From SIG603 sp964370115 (GTDB lineage: Bacteria; Bacillota; Clostridia; Oscillospirales; Acutalibacteraceae), in the NCBI GenBank assembly GCA_964370115.1, contig CAYJIA010000007.1, positions 7,869 through 71,868 of the forward strand: 64,000 nucleotides of DNA, in the 5' to 3' direction. Positions 8,563-17,008 of this stretch are shown here, piece by piece. The notes under the pieces were generated by a model. The model had not been told where the DNA came from. It made no database searches and saw only the letters and a list, made by a program, of their open reading frames with translations. Within the stretch, counting starts at the first letter, position 1. Each line of letters starts with the position of its first letter. A program made the translations under genes and the position numbers.

Positions 8563-8601
8563 TTAAAAGGAAACTAAGAAAAAAAGAAAGAGGGTATTTC
8601 T

Positions 8602-9615
8602 ATGAAAGTTTTGGTCACAGGTGGAGCAGGATATATCGGTACTCATACAAGTGTTTTGCTTCTTGAAAAAGGGCATGAAGTTGTAATTGTCGATAATTTA
8701 TGCAACAGCAAAGAAGAGGCAGTAAAAAGAGTTAAAGAGATTACAGGCAAAGAGCTAGATTTTTATAAAATTGATGTTTGCGATGAAAATGCGCTGAGAG
8801 AGGTTTTTAAAGAACATAAAATTGACGCTGTAATTCATTTTGCAGGTTTAAAAGCAGTCGGTGAGTCTGTTAAAATTCCACTAAGATATTATGATAATAA
8901 CCTTACATCTACATTTGCGCTAGTAAATATTATGAACGAATTTGACGTTAAAAATATAATATTTAGCTCATCTGCAACAGTGTATGGAGATCCTAAAACT
9001 GTGCCTATCACTGAAGATTTCCCGCTTTCTACAACAAATCCATATGGCACGACAAAACTATTTATAGAGAGAATACTCACAGATATAGCATATACAGACA
9101 AAAAGTTTAATCCAATACTTTTAAGATATTTTAATCCTGTTGGCGCTCATGAAAGTGGAATGCTAGGCGAAGATCCAAAAGGAATTCCAAACAATGTAGT
9201 GCCATATATTACCCAAGTGATAGCAGGGAAACTGCCTTGCCTTAATATTTTCGGCAACGACTACGATACAAAAGACGGCACAGGCGTGAGAGATTATATA
9301 CATGTTGTAGACCTTGCAAATGGTCATGTTATGGCGCTTGAAAAATTTAAAGAGGAAAATTGTGGGCTTAAAGTTTATAATCTTGGAACTGGAGTTGGAA
9401 CTTCTGTTTTAGATTTAGTAAAAGCCTTTGAAAAAGCGCTAGGCAAAGAAGTACCGCATAAATTTGCTGACAGAAGAGCTGGCGATATAGCAATGTGCTA
9501 TGCAGATTCCAAGAAAGCACAGGAAGAACTTGGATGGGTAGCTACAAAAAATCTTGATGATATGTGCAAAGATTCGCTAAACTGGCAACAAAAAAATCCG
9601 AATGGTATGGAGTAA
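8602..9615 (+). CDS. galE: UDP-glucose 4-epimerase
   Basis: Interconverts UDP-glucose and UDP-galactose in the Leloir pathway and in supply of surface-polysaccharide precursors. The 337-residue SDR protein has the NAD-binding GGAGYIGTHT motif at residues 7-16. The catalytic Ser/Tyr/Lys region follows (FSSSATVYGDP and NPYGTTK), then the substrate-binding segment LRYFNPVGAHESG and GTGVRDYIHVVDLA. Length is normal. It heads an operon that also contains galK but no galT, with maf, yunB and ligA between them. Confidence 0.96.
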   Translation: MKVLVTGGAGYIGTHTSVLLLEKGHEVVIVDNLCNSKEEAVKRVKEITGKELDFYKIDVCDENALREVFKEHKIDAVIHFAGLKAVGESVKIPLRYYDNNLTSTFALVNIMNEFDVKNIIFSSSATVYGDPKTVPITEDFPLSTTNPYGTTKLFIERILTDIAYTDKKFNPILLRYFNPVGAHESGMLGEDPKGIPNNVVPYITQVIAGKLPCLNIFGNDYDTKDGTGVRDYIHVVDLANGHVMALEKFKEENCGLKVYNLGTGVGTSVLDLVKAFEKALGKEVPHKFADRRAGDIAMCYADSKKAQEELGWVATKNLDDMCKDSLNWQQKNPNGME

Positions 9616-9616
9616 A

Positions 9617-10174
9617 ATGAGAAAAATTATACTAGGCTCATCGTCTCCTCGAAGAAAAGAGCTCTTAAATCAAATTGGAATGAGTTTTGAGATAAGAGTT
9701 CCCGAGGTGGACGAAAGCCTTATTGCAGGCGAAGATGTCAAAACCACGGCGCTAAGACTCTCGGCGAAAAAATCGAAAGCTATTGATATTTCAGAGGATG
9801 AAGTGGCAATAACTGCCGACACTTTGGTGTGCCTTGATGGTGAAATTTTTGGCAAGCCAAAAGACATGCAAGACGCTATTAATATGCTGAAAACCTTGTC
9901 TGGAAAGGTGCATGAGGTCGTGACAGGCGTGTGCATTAAGTCATCACAAAAGGAAGAAAGTTTTTTAGCCATCACAAAAGTTCAGTTTTATGATTTAACT
10001 GACGAGGATATATTAGATTATCTCAAAAATGAAAACTATATGGACAAGGCTGGTTCTTATGCGCTTCAAGAGGGTAGGGGAGCCTTGCTTGTGAAAGAGA
10101 TTTTTGGTGACTATTACAATGTAGTAGGACTGCCCATAGCACAGCTTAGCAGACGTTTAAAAGAATTTTTATAA
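9617..10174 (+). CDS. maf: Maf-family nucleoside triphosphate pyrophosphatase
   Basis: A house-cleaning pyrophosphatase, YhdE/dTTP-UTP type by its motifs. From the preferred start the protein is about 185 residues. It begins MRKIILGSSSPRRKELL and contains EVDES, ITADTLV with the conserved Asp, GKP, and DKAGSYALQEGRGALLV near the C-terminus. An in-frame ATG at 9602 inside the galE end is possible, but the ATG at 9617 sits at the usual Maf start and has GGAG upstream. It begins 1 nt after the galE stop, so translation is probably coupled. Confidence 0.9.
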   Translation: MRKIILGSSSPRRKELLNQIGMSFEIRVPEVDESLIAGEDVKTTALRLSAKKSKAIDISEDEVAITADTLVCLDGEIFGKPKDMQDAINMLKTLSGKVHEVVTGVCIKSSQKEESFLAITKVQFYDLTDEDILDYLKNENYMDKAGSYALQEGRGALLVKEIFGDYYNVVGLPIAQLSRRLKEFL

Positions 10175-10194
10175 CACAGACGAGCTGGAAGTCA

Positions 10195-10230
10195 TAACAT
10201 AGTATAAACGGAGGTGTTTATACTATGTTA
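10195..10230 (+). promoter_or_regulatory. Hairpin sequestering the yunB ribosome binding site and start codon
   Basis: A perfect 15-bp stem: TAACATAGTATAAAC (10195-10209) against 10216-10230. The 6-nt loop GGAGGT (10210-10215) is exactly the Shine-Dalgarno, and the yunB ATG (10225-10227) lies within the 3' arm. There is no T-run, so it is not a terminator. A CATAACAT box (10193-10200) overlaps the 5' arm and resembles a sporulation sigma-E -10 element. A transcript starting about 7 nt later would lack most of the 5' arm. Regulation by this structure is an inference. Confidence 0.8.
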
Positions 10231-10845
10231 CGGTTAAGGCGCAAAAGATCACAAAAAAGGAAGTTAAAACCAATTTGGCGAGTTTTGTTCTTCTTTACGA
10301 CCTTTATTTTGTTCTGTAATTTTATAGACAGCAGAGTGAAAATGCTACCGCTAAGTGTTGTCGAGACAGTAGCGCAAAACTTTTGTGCACAGGTCATAAG
10401 CAACGCTGTCATGGAAAATAGCGAAAATATTTCCATGATTAGTGACATAGTCTATAAAAATTCAAGCGAAACGGCTTTGATAGACCAAAATGCAAAAGAG
10501 ATTAATGTGCTAAAAAGTAGCATTTTAAGTGATATTAATAATAATTTAAACGGTGGACACAATACATATATACCAATAGGAAATTTATTTGACAACACTT
10601 TTTTAAACGGCAGGGGCTTTAAAATTCCTATCAAGTTGTATTTTAACGGCAGTGCCGATATAAGCATAGAAAGCGAAATAGTATCAGCTGGGGTAAATCA
10701 GAGCAAATACCGAATTACCATGACGGTAAATACAGAAATTTACTCAAATTCACTTAGTTATGACGGCTGTTTTTACTATGAGAGCGACTATGTTTTAAGC
10801 GAATTTTTAATACTTGGAGAAGTGCCTCTAATCGGCACGACATAA
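10225..10845 (+). CDS. yunB: Sporulation protein YunB
   Basis: A 206-residue protein with a basic N-terminus, one membrane segment (about residues 19-38) and an extracytoplasmic domain. The blocks TYIPIGNLFDNTFLNGRGFKIPIKLYF, SAGVNQSKYRITMTV and LGEVPLIG match the YunB family pattern of a GNL...GRGPKIPVKL segment, an AGINQ segment and a C-terminal GEVP. In B. subtilis YunB belongs to the mother-cell sporulation programme and its biochemical role is poorly known. Here it lies inside a housekeeping operon, and its start site is enclosed in a strong hairpin. This is the best sporulation marker in the window. Confidence 0.85.
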   Translation: MLRLRRKRSQKRKLKPIWRVLFFFTTFILFCNFIDSRVKMLPLSVVETVAQNFCAQVISNAVMENSENISMISDIVYKNSSETALIDQNAKEINVLKSSILSDINNNLNGGHNTYIPIGNLFDNTFLNGRGFKIPIKLYFNGSADISIESEIVSAGVNQSKYRITMTVNTEIYSNSLSYDGCFYYESDYVLSEFLILGEVPLIGTT

Positions 10846-10856
10846 AGGAAAAAAAG

Positions 10857-12854
10857 ATGGATGAAATTAAAATTAAGATAGATAAACTGCGTGAGACCAT
10901 AAGTTATCACAATGCAAAGTACTACACCCAAGATAAAACCGAGATTAGCGACTTTGAGTACGACAAAATGTATAGAGAACTTGAAATGCTTGAAGACGAG
11001 TATCCGCAATTTAAAGACAAAAATTCACCCACGGCAAAAGTCGGTGGGGATATTTTTAATAATTTTGAAACCGTAGTGCACTCTGTTCCTATGCTCAGTC
11101 TACATGATGCTTTTTCTGACGATGAGCTGAGAGACTTTGACAGAAAAGTGAGAGGCGTAATTCAAAAGCCAAAGTATGTGCTAGAGGCAAAATACGACGG
11201 GCTTTCTGTAGCAGTTGAGTATGAAAATGGCAGATTTGTCAGGGGCTCTACAAGAGGAGACGGCACAAGCGGCGAAGATGTTACAGAAAACATAAGAACC
11301 ATAAAGTCGTTGCCTAAAGTTTTGCCTTTTGATATTCCTTATTTAGAGGTAAGGGCTGAAGTTTATATGACAAATTCTTCGTTTGAGTCCTTGCTCGAAA
11401 TACAGGAGTTAAACGAAGAAAAGCCATTTAAAAACCCAAGAAATGCGGCGGCTGGCTCTTTAAGGCAAAAAGACCCTAAAATTGCAGCAAAAAGAAAACT
11501 TAGCATTATGGCGTTTAATATTCAGAGTGTACAAGGCAGGAGTTTTAGCAATCACATAGAGTCTTTAGATTTTTTGAGTGAATGTGGGTTCCCCGTATCA
11601 AAAATTTTTGCAGTGTCAGAAGATATTGAGACTATCATTAAAGGAATTGATGATATAGGCAATAAAAGGGGAGAATTTGATTTTACCATAGACGGTGCAG
11701 TTGTGAAGGTTGACGATTTTTCGCAAAGGGAAATTTTGGGAGCTACTGCAAAATTCCCGCGCTGGGCAGAGGCCTATAAATATCCTCCTGAGGAGAAAGA
11801 AACTATCTTAAACTCCGTGGAGATAAATGTAGGTAGAACGGGTGTTTTAACCCCGACAGGAAACTTTGAGCCTGTGTTTTTAGCAGGTACAACGGTATCG
11901 AGGGCGACACTGCACAATCAAGATTTTATAAGCGAAAAGGACATTAGAATTGGCTCTAAAGTTATAATTAGAAAAGCTGGAGAGATTATACCTGAGGTAT
12001 GTGCAGTGATTTCTAACCCAGAAAACTCCGAGCCATACTTCATACCACAAATTTGTCCGTCATGTGGTGAAAAGACAGTGAGAGACGAGGACGAAGCAGC
12101 GATAAAATGTGTAAATCCCGACTGTCCAGCACAGCTTTTAAGAAATCTAATACATTTTGCAACAAGAGATGCAATGGATATAGAGGGCTTAGGGCCTGCG
12201 ATTTTAACACAGCTTTTAGAGGGAAATCTTATTAGCACTATAGCAGATATTTACGCTCTTGAAAAAGAGCAGTTGATGAAGCTTGAAAGGTTTGCCGAAA
12301 AAAGTGCGGACAAACTTATTGCAAATATAGAAAAATCAAAACAAAATCCACTGCATAGGCTAATTTTTGCGCTTGGTATTTCACATATAGGCCAAAAAGC
12401 GGCAAAACTTTTGTGTGGAAAGTATAAAAATATAGATGAAATAGAAAACGCCAGTGTAGAGGAGATGGAAAGCATAGACGGCTTCGGTGCAGTAATGGCG
12501 AAATCTGTTTATGAGTTTTTCGAAAGAGAGTCCACGAGGGCTCTTGTAACTCACTTGAAAGAGCTTTCTGTGAATATGATAAGTGAAGAGCTGTCACAGG
12601 GTGAAAAATTCATGGGCCTTACCTTTGTAATCACAGGGACTCTACCTAATATGGGGAGAAAAGAGGCTGCACTGCTGATTGAACAAAACGGGGGCAAGGT
12701 AAGCTCTTCGGTATCGAAAAAGACAAGTTATCTCCTTGCAGGAGAAGAGGCAGGCAGCAAGCTAGTAAAGGCTGAAGGCTTAGGGATAAATATTATAGGT
12801 GAAGAAGACCTATTAAATATGATAAAAAACGGAGGAAATAACAATGAAAATTAA
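10857..12854 (+). CDS. ligA: NAD-dependent DNA ligase
   Basis: Seals nicks in replication and repair using NAD. At 665 residues it has the full bacterial LigA layout: an NMN-binding Ia domain (YHNAKYY...ISDFEYD), an adenylation domain with the nucleophile K112 in AKYDGLSV, an OB fold, a four-Cys zinc finger (CPSCGEKTV...CVNPDCPAQ), helix-hairpin-helix repeats and a C-terminal BRCT domain (about residues 585-660). It starts 11 bp after yunB and its 3' end overlaps galK by 11 bp. This is the only ligase seen and is presumably essential. Confidence 0.97.
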   Translation: MDEIKIKIDKLRETISYHNAKYYTQDKTEISDFEYDKMYRELEMLEDEYPQFKDKNSPTAKVGGDIFNNFETVVHSVPMLSLHDAFSDDELRDFDRKVRGVIQKPKYVLEAKYDGLSVAVEYENGRFVRGSTRGDGTSGEDVTENIRTIKSLPKVLPFDIPYLEVRAEVYMTNSSFESLLEIQELNEEKPFKNPRNAAAGSLRQKDPKIAAKRKLSIMAFNIQSVQGRSFSNHIESLDFLSECGFPVSKIFAVSEDIETIIKGIDDIGNKRGEFDFTIDGAVVKVDDFSQREILGATAKFPRWAEAYKYPPEEKETILNSVEINVGRTGVLTPTGNFEPVFLAGTTVSRATLHNQDFISEKDIRIGSKVIIRKAGEIIPEVCAVISNPENSEPYFIPQICPSCGEKTVRDEDEAAIKCVNPDCPAQLLRNLIHFATRDAMDIEGLGPAILTQLLEGNLISTIADIYALEKEQLMKLERFAEKSADKLIANIEKSKQNPLHRLIFALGISHIGQKAAKLLCGKYKNIDEIENASVEEMESIDGFGAVMAKSVYEFFERESTRALVTHLKELSVNMISEELSQGEKFMGLTFVITGTLPNMGRKEAALLIEQNGGKVSSSVSKKTSYLLAGEEAGSKLVKAEGLGINIIGEEDLLNMIKNGGNNNEN

Positions 12855-14082
12855 TTTTGACGAACTTTACGAGGGTGAAATCGAGCTGCAAAGAGAAAGG
12901 TATGAAAATCTAAAAAAAGGTTTTAAAGATTTTTTCTCTTATGAAAGCGAATTTGAGCTTTTTAGCGCACCTGGCAGAACCGAAGTGGGAGGAAATCACA
13001 CAGACCACCAAAGAGGAAAAGTGCTTGCGGCATCTGTAAATATGGACATAGCGGCGGTTGTCGTGAAAAAAGACGATGGGATTATCACCGTTAAATCAGA
13101 AGAATATGCAAAACATGATGTGATAGATACAAGCGATTTAGAAATTAAAGAAGAAGAAAAAGAACATTCCGCAGCTGTCATAAGAGGGCTTTGTGCAAGG
13201 TTTAAGCAACTTGGCTTTGAAGTAGGTGGATTTGACTGCTACACTAAATCAAATGTATTAAAGGGTTCAGGCCTTTCAAGTTCTGCGGCATTCGAAGTTT
13301 TAATCGGCACAATCATTAATCACCTTTATAACGAGGACAAGGCAACGCCAGTGCAAATTGCGCAAATGTCACAATATGCAGAAAATGTTTATTTTGGAAA
13401 ACCATCAGGGCTTTTAGACCAAAGTGCTAGCAGTGTTGGTGGCTTTACGGCAATAGATTTTAAAGATAAAGAAAACCCAATATTTGAAAAAGTTGACTTC
13501 AATCTAGACGAGTTCGGATATAAGCTTTGCGTTGTAGACACAGGCGGAAACCATGCAGATATTACATATGAGTACGCAGCGATTCCTATTGAAATGAAAA
13601 AAGTGGCTGAGTATTTTGGCAAAGAAGTTTTATGTGAAGTAGATGAAAGTAAATTTTATGAAAACATTGCAGTTTTGAGAAAAGAAATAGGGGACAGAGC
13701 TGTTTTAAGAGCTATGCATTTCTATGATGACGACCGATTTGCAAGCCTTGAAAAGAAAGCACTAAAGGCAAAAGATTTTAATGCATTTTTAGAACTTGTG
13801 AAGAAATCAGGCAAATCCTCTGCACTTAAGCTACAAAATGTAAGTACACCTGTAATGTTACCTGAACAAGGCGTTTTACTTGCTCTTGCGATATCGGAAA
13901 AAGCGCTTGACGGCAAAGGCGCTTGTCGTGTGCACGGTGGTGGTTTTGCAGGAACAATACAAGCCTATGTGCCAAATGAGTTGCTTGACGACTATATTTG
14001 TGACATAGAAAAAGTTTTTGGCAAAGGTAGTTGTCATGTGCTAAAAGTAAGACCTGTAGGTGGAGTTAAAATTGAAGGATAA
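12844..14082 (+). CDS. galK: Galactokinase
   Basis: Phosphorylates galactose at C1. The 412-residue GHMP kinase has the galactose signature APGRTEVGGNHTDHQRG (about residues 40-56), the phosphate-binding loop KGSGLSSSAAFE and the catalytic-Asp segment GLLDQSASSVGG. The C-terminal GACRVHGGGFAGTIQAY completes the family pattern. It overlaps ligA by 11 bp with a GGAGG site inside the ligA end. galE is in the same operon, but galactose-1-phosphate uridylyltransferase is absent from the window. Confidence 0.94.
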   Translation: MKINFDELYEGEIELQRERYENLKKGFKDFFSYESEFELFSAPGRTEVGGNHTDHQRGKVLAASVNMDIAAVVVKKDDGIITVKSEEYAKHDVIDTSDLEIKEEEKEHSAAVIRGLCARFKQLGFEVGGFDCYTKSNVLKGSGLSSSAAFEVLIGTIINHLYNEDKATPVQIAQMSQYAENVYFGKPSGLLDQSASSVGGFTAIDFKDKENPIFEKVDFNLDEFGYKLCVVDTGGNHADITYEYAAIPIEMKKVAEYFGKEVLCEVDESKFYENIAVLRKEIGDRAVLRAMHFYDDDRFASLEKKALKAKDFNAFLELVKKSGKSSALKLQNVSTPVMLPEQGVLLALAISEKALDGKGACRVHGGGFAGTIQAYVPNELLDDYICDIEKVFGKGSCHVLKVRPVGGVKIEG

Positions 14083-15268
14083 TGCGTTTGCAGGGAAATT
14101 CGATACACTTAAAATATTAGTATATCCAGTCACAGTAATCTTAGGACTTTATATAATTTTGTATCTCTTTAACGATAATATTCTCTCAGAAAACCCCTTT
14201 AATACCTATACATTACAAAGCTTGGCTTGGCTTGACGGTAGACTGGACTTGGGGCAAGATTATTCGTGGCTTGAGCTTGCGATATTTGAAGGCAAGTATT
14301 ATGTGAGCTTTCCACCTTTTCCGTCCTATGTTTTTTTGCCATTTGTCTTAATATTTGGTGAAAATAACCCCGAATCTTTGCTAAATGTTGTCTTTGCTCT
14401 TGTAGGAGTAGTGTACAGCACATTGATAGTCTTAGAGTACAAGCTAGGAAAAACTTATGCGAGTATATTGCCGATTTTACTCTATGCAAGCAGTGCGGTG
14501 CTTCAAATTATACTCACCGATGGAGTGTGGTTTGTTGCGCAAAATATGGCGCTAACTTTCACTCTTATGAGTGTTTATAGCGCCAAAAAGGGTCAAAAAG
14601 GCATTTCACTGTTTTTGTTGTGCTGTGCATGTGGTTGCAGACCCTTTCAGCTGATATATTTGCCACTTATAATATATATTTATATGAGGCAGTCAAAGTC
14701 TACGCTTAAAGAATTTTTATTAAATAGAATATACGTGTTCGTGCCAACTGTAGTTTTATCGATGTCTTATTTGCTTTTGAATTTTGCAAGATTTGGCAGT
14801 GTATTTGAGTTTGGACATAACTATCTGCCAGAATTCACAAGTTCAGAGCATGGGCAGTTTAGTGTTAACTATATAAGTGAAAATTTTTACAATTTATTTA
14901 GATTGCCAAGTTTTTCATTTGAGACAAGAATGGAGATGCCTTTTTTCAATGGAATGAATATATTTATTTGTTTCCCAATTTTGATATGGTATATTTACAT
15001 TTTGTTTAAAGGCAAAGCATTTTCCTTACTCAATATAACAGTAATTTCTTGTGTTATCATCCATATTATGGTGCTTTTAAGTCATAAAACCATGGGAGGG
15101 TATCATTATGGAAACAGGTATATTATAGATGTAATGGCTGCCATATTTATAGGCGTGTGCAATACGAGTACGGGAGTGAAAAAGTACAATTTTCATTTTT
15201 TAGGAGCCCTGCTCATATTTGGGATGGCATTTAATCTTATGGCTTACAGTGAGTTTTTATCGTTATAG
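14072..15268 (+). CDS. Polytopic membrane protein, possibly a GT-C-type glycosyltransferase
   Basis: About 398 residues with roughly ten hydrophobic segments. After the first membrane helix there is an acidic extracytoplasmic loop (SLAWLDGRLDLGQDYSWLELAIFEGKYYVSFPPFPS), reminiscent of GT-C glycosyltransferases and mannosyltransferases that use lipid-linked donors. I do not recognise the exact family. The TTG at 14072 is preferred over the GTG at 14060 because GGAG lies 6 nt upstream of it. It overlaps the end of galK, the last gene of the operon, which fits a role in using galactose-derived sugar for surface glycans. That link is inference. Confidence 0.55.
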   Translation: MKDNAFAGKFDTLKILVYPVTVILGLYIILYLFNDNILSENPFNTYTLQSLAWLDGRLDLGQDYSWLELAIFEGKYYVSFPPFPSYVFLPFVLIFGENNPESLLNVVFALVGVVYSTLIVLEYKLGKTYASILPILLYASSAVLQIILTDGVWFVAQNMALTFTLMSVYSAKKGQKGISLFLLCCACGCRPFQLIYLPLIIYIYMRQSKSTLKEFLLNRIYVFVPTVVLSMSYLLLNFARFGSVFEFGHNYLPEFTSSEHGQFSVNYISENFYNLFRLPSFSFETRMEMPFFNGMNIFICFPILIWYIYILFKGKAFSLLNITVISCVIIHIMVLLSHKTMGGYHYGNRYIIDVMAAIFIGVCNTSTGVKKYNFHFLGALLIFGMAFNLMAYSEFLSL

Positions 15269-15280
15269 TCTATATATAAC

Positions 15281-15309
15281 TTGTATTTAATATCTAAATA
15301 TGTTATAAT
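15281..15309 (+). promoter_or_regulatory. Promoter of rnpB
   Basis: TTGTAT (15281-15286), 17-bp spacer, TATAAT (15304-15309); the RNA begins about 13 nt later. Confidence 0.75.
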
Positions 15310-15321
15310 TATTTTTACGAG

Positions 15322-15662
15322 TGAACTGAACAGTTGCGGATTAAGTCCCAAAGGATTTTATCTGAGGAAAGTCCGAGCTCCACAGGGCGAGAATAACGGC
15401 TAACGGCCGCCGGGGGCGACCCTAGGGAGAGTGCAACAGAGATATACCGCCGACTTTTGTCGGTAAGGGTGGAAAGGCGAGGTAAGAGCTCACCCCCCGA
15501 AAGGAGACTTCTCGGGGATGTAAACCCTATTCGGAGCAACACCGTGGCGAAACATTTTGTGCCTGCCCGGCACGTTTCATGGAGGTGGCATGATTTATGT
15601 GGCAACACATAAACAAGATAGATGACTGTTTTCAACAGAACTCGGCTTATAGGTTCAGTCGT
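15322..15662 (+). ncRNA. rnpB: RNase P RNA (M1-like)
   Basis: The catalytic RNA of ribonuclease P, which matures tRNA 5' ends. Conserved blocks are in order: GAGGAAAGTCCGAGCTCC near 15362, GAGAGTGCAACAGAGA near 15426, GGTAAGGGTGGAAAGGCGAGG near 15462, GTAAACCC near 15520, AGATAGATGACTG near 15616 and ACAGAACTCGGCTTATAG near 15635. The ends pair as P1 (ACTGAAC 15325-15331 with GTTCAGT 15653-15659). It has its own promoter and a shared terminator. The ORFs that cross this region on the minus strand are spurious. Confidence 0.95.
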
Positions 15663-15702
15663 AAAAAAGTAGACCATCGCATATGCGATGGTCTACTTTT
15701 TT
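15663..15702. terminator. Bidirectional terminator between rnpB and flgC
   Basis: A perfect 20-bp inverted repeat with A-run on one side and T-run on the other (15663-15682 against 15683-15702). It can end rnpB on the plus strand and the flgB-flgC transcript on the minus strand. Confidence 0.9.
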
Positions 15703-15708
15703 ATTATA

Positions 15709-16131
15709 TTATTGTTTCATTTCCAGTGTTTTGTTAATCATTTCTTTAATTACGCTTAAAACTGTGAGATTAGCATCGTAGGCGTTGCTTGCGGCCATTA
15801 AGTCGATTTGCTCTTCCGTGGTGTCCACATTTGGGTAGGCTACATATCCTTCTTCGTCTGCTTGTGGATGAGTTGGATCATACACCATTTTAAAGTCATT
15901 TTCGTTTTCGACTATTTGAGTAATCTCAACGCCACCACTTACATTATCTAGAGTTTCTGAAAAGCTTAGCTCTCTTTCAGAAAAAACAACTTGTTTTCTT
16001 TTGTAAGGGTCGCCGTTTTCGTCAAGTGTAGTGTTTGAAGCGTTCGCAATGTTTTGCGTAATTACATCAGCTCTAAAACGCTCTGCTGTAAGTGCTGAAC
16101 CCACTATGTCAAGTGATGATAAAAAAGCCAT
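15709..16131 (-). CDS. flgC: Flagellar basal-body rod protein FlgC
   Basis: A proximal rod component. The 140-residue protein has the rod-family N-terminus (ALTAERFRADVITQNIANASNT), the FlgC segment DPTHPQADEEGYVAYPNVD, and the C-terminal helix LMAASNAYDANLTVLSVIKEMINKTLEMKQ. It directly follows flgB on the minus strand. In most Firmicutes flgB-flgC sit immediately before fliE-fliF. Here they are about 9 kb away from fliE, at the far end of the opposite operon. Confidence 0.95.
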   Translation of the reverse strand: MAFLSSLDIVGSALTAERFRADVITQNIANASNTTLDENGDPYKRKQVVFSERELSFSETLDNVSGGVEITQIVENENDFKMVYDPTHPQADEEGYVAYPNVDTTEEQIDLMAASNAYDANLTVLSVIKEMINKTLEMKQ

Positions 16132-16144
16132 AACTATACCCTCC

Positions 16145-16498
16145 TTAACTCATATTACTGTTTAAAACAGTAGTAATATTGTCAAATTGTCCAGTAGCCT
16201 TATCAAGTAACATGGTGTACTGTGCATATGCCTTGTAAAGCTCAATGTTTTCTTTTTCTAAATTTACATTATTTCCGTCTTGCAAGACATCACTTGTGTC
16301 TTCGACAACACTTACGCTAAACTTACCGCCATTTTCACTAGCCATAGCCTCGTTTAGATAGTCGTCAAACACCAAGTTTTTTGTCTTATATCCTGGAGTT
16401 TCAATATTTGAAATATTTTGTGTATGTAGTTGTTGGTCAAGCCAAGCTATACTTATGCCGGCTTCAATGGTTTTGAAATTGGTAGAATTAAAAAACAT
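16145..16498 (-). CDS. flgB: Flagellar basal-body rod protein FlgB
   Basis: A proximal rod protein of 117 residues. It has the typical GISIAWLDQQLHTQNISNIETPGYKTKN segment, in which the usual RQ...ANNIANANTPGY motif is recognisable, and a C-terminal helical segment ending in DNITTVLNSNMS. AGAGGA lies upstream of the ATG. Only about 28 nt separate the start from a terminator-like hairpin (16556-16526), so expression must come from read-through of the fliS side or from a promoter overlapping the fliS end. Confidence 0.92.
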   Translation of the reverse strand: MFFNSTNFKTIEAGISIAWLDQQLHTQNISNIETPGYKTKNLVFDDYLNEAMASENGGKFSVSVVEDTSDVLQDGNNVNLEKENIELYKAYAQYTMLLDKATGQFDNITTVLNSNMS

Positions 16499-16525
16499 AA
16501 CAAAATCCTCTTTTATTTAAAAATA

Positions 16526-16556
16526 GAGGCAAACGAGACTAGAGTCTGTTTGCCTC
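16526..16556 (-). terminator. Terminator-like hairpin between fliS and flgB
   Basis: On the minus strand GAGGCAAAC pairs with GTTTGCCTC, with an inner AGACT/AGTCT stem and one bulged base, followed by TATTTTTAAAT. It fits an intrinsic terminator of the flgM-fliS operon, but flgB starts 28 nt beyond it. Confidence 0.7.
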
Positions 16557-16596
16557 ATGTATAGATTAACACAAAATTACTAATTTTTCAAGTAAT

Positions 16597-16983
16597 TTAT
16601 CCAACTTTTTCACCATTTCTAAGTTTTTTGTCGGCTTGAATATAAGTATTTCGCAAATCGTTAATCATGGTGATAACAACAGGCAAATCGCCGATTTCTT
16701 TTTTTACATTCGATTGTATGGATACGTGTAAAAAATAGTCGTAAAGTGAGTTCAGCTCAGCTGAAATTGGAATAGACATATCTAAAGTGTTTTGTAAATG
16801 TCTTAAAATTTTCTGTGACTTTTGCGAATGTGTGTTTACGGCGCTAAAGTCTTTTTCCTCTATGCCTTTTACTGCAAGTGAAAATTCTTTGATAAGTCCG
16901 TCATAAAGAGCTGTAAGCATGTCTGCTGGTGTCATAGTCATTATAGACTGTTGCTTATATGCTTGATATGGATTATTTCTCAT
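16597..16983 (-). CDS. fliS: Flagellin-specific chaperone FliS
   Basis: FliS binds unpolymerised flagellin and, in several species, FliW. The 128-residue protein starts NPYQAYKQQSIMTMTPADMLTALYDGLIKEFSLA and contains SQKILRHLQNTLDMS and a YDYFLHVSIQSNVKKE segment, all typical. It is 25 bp downstream of fliD, the normal order. The flagellin it should serve is not encoded in the window. Confidence 0.95.
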   Translation of the reverse strand: MRNNPYQAYKQQSIMTMTPADMLTALYDGLIKEFSLAVKGIEEKDFSAVNTHSQKSQKILRHLQNTLDMSIPISAELNSLYDYFLHVSIQSNVKKEIGDLPVVITMINDLRNTYIQADKKLRNGEKVG

Positions 16984-17008
16984 AACTTAATACCTCAAAT
17001 CTATTTTA

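Noticed and set aside
10195..10230. yunB hairpin as a transcription terminator of galE-maf
   Set aside because: It is AT-rich, has no following T-run and its loop is the Shine-Dalgarno of the next gene.
15315..15677. A 120-codon minus-strand reading frame over 15315-15677
   Set aside because: It covers the RNase P RNA gene, has no ribosome site and no recognisable product.
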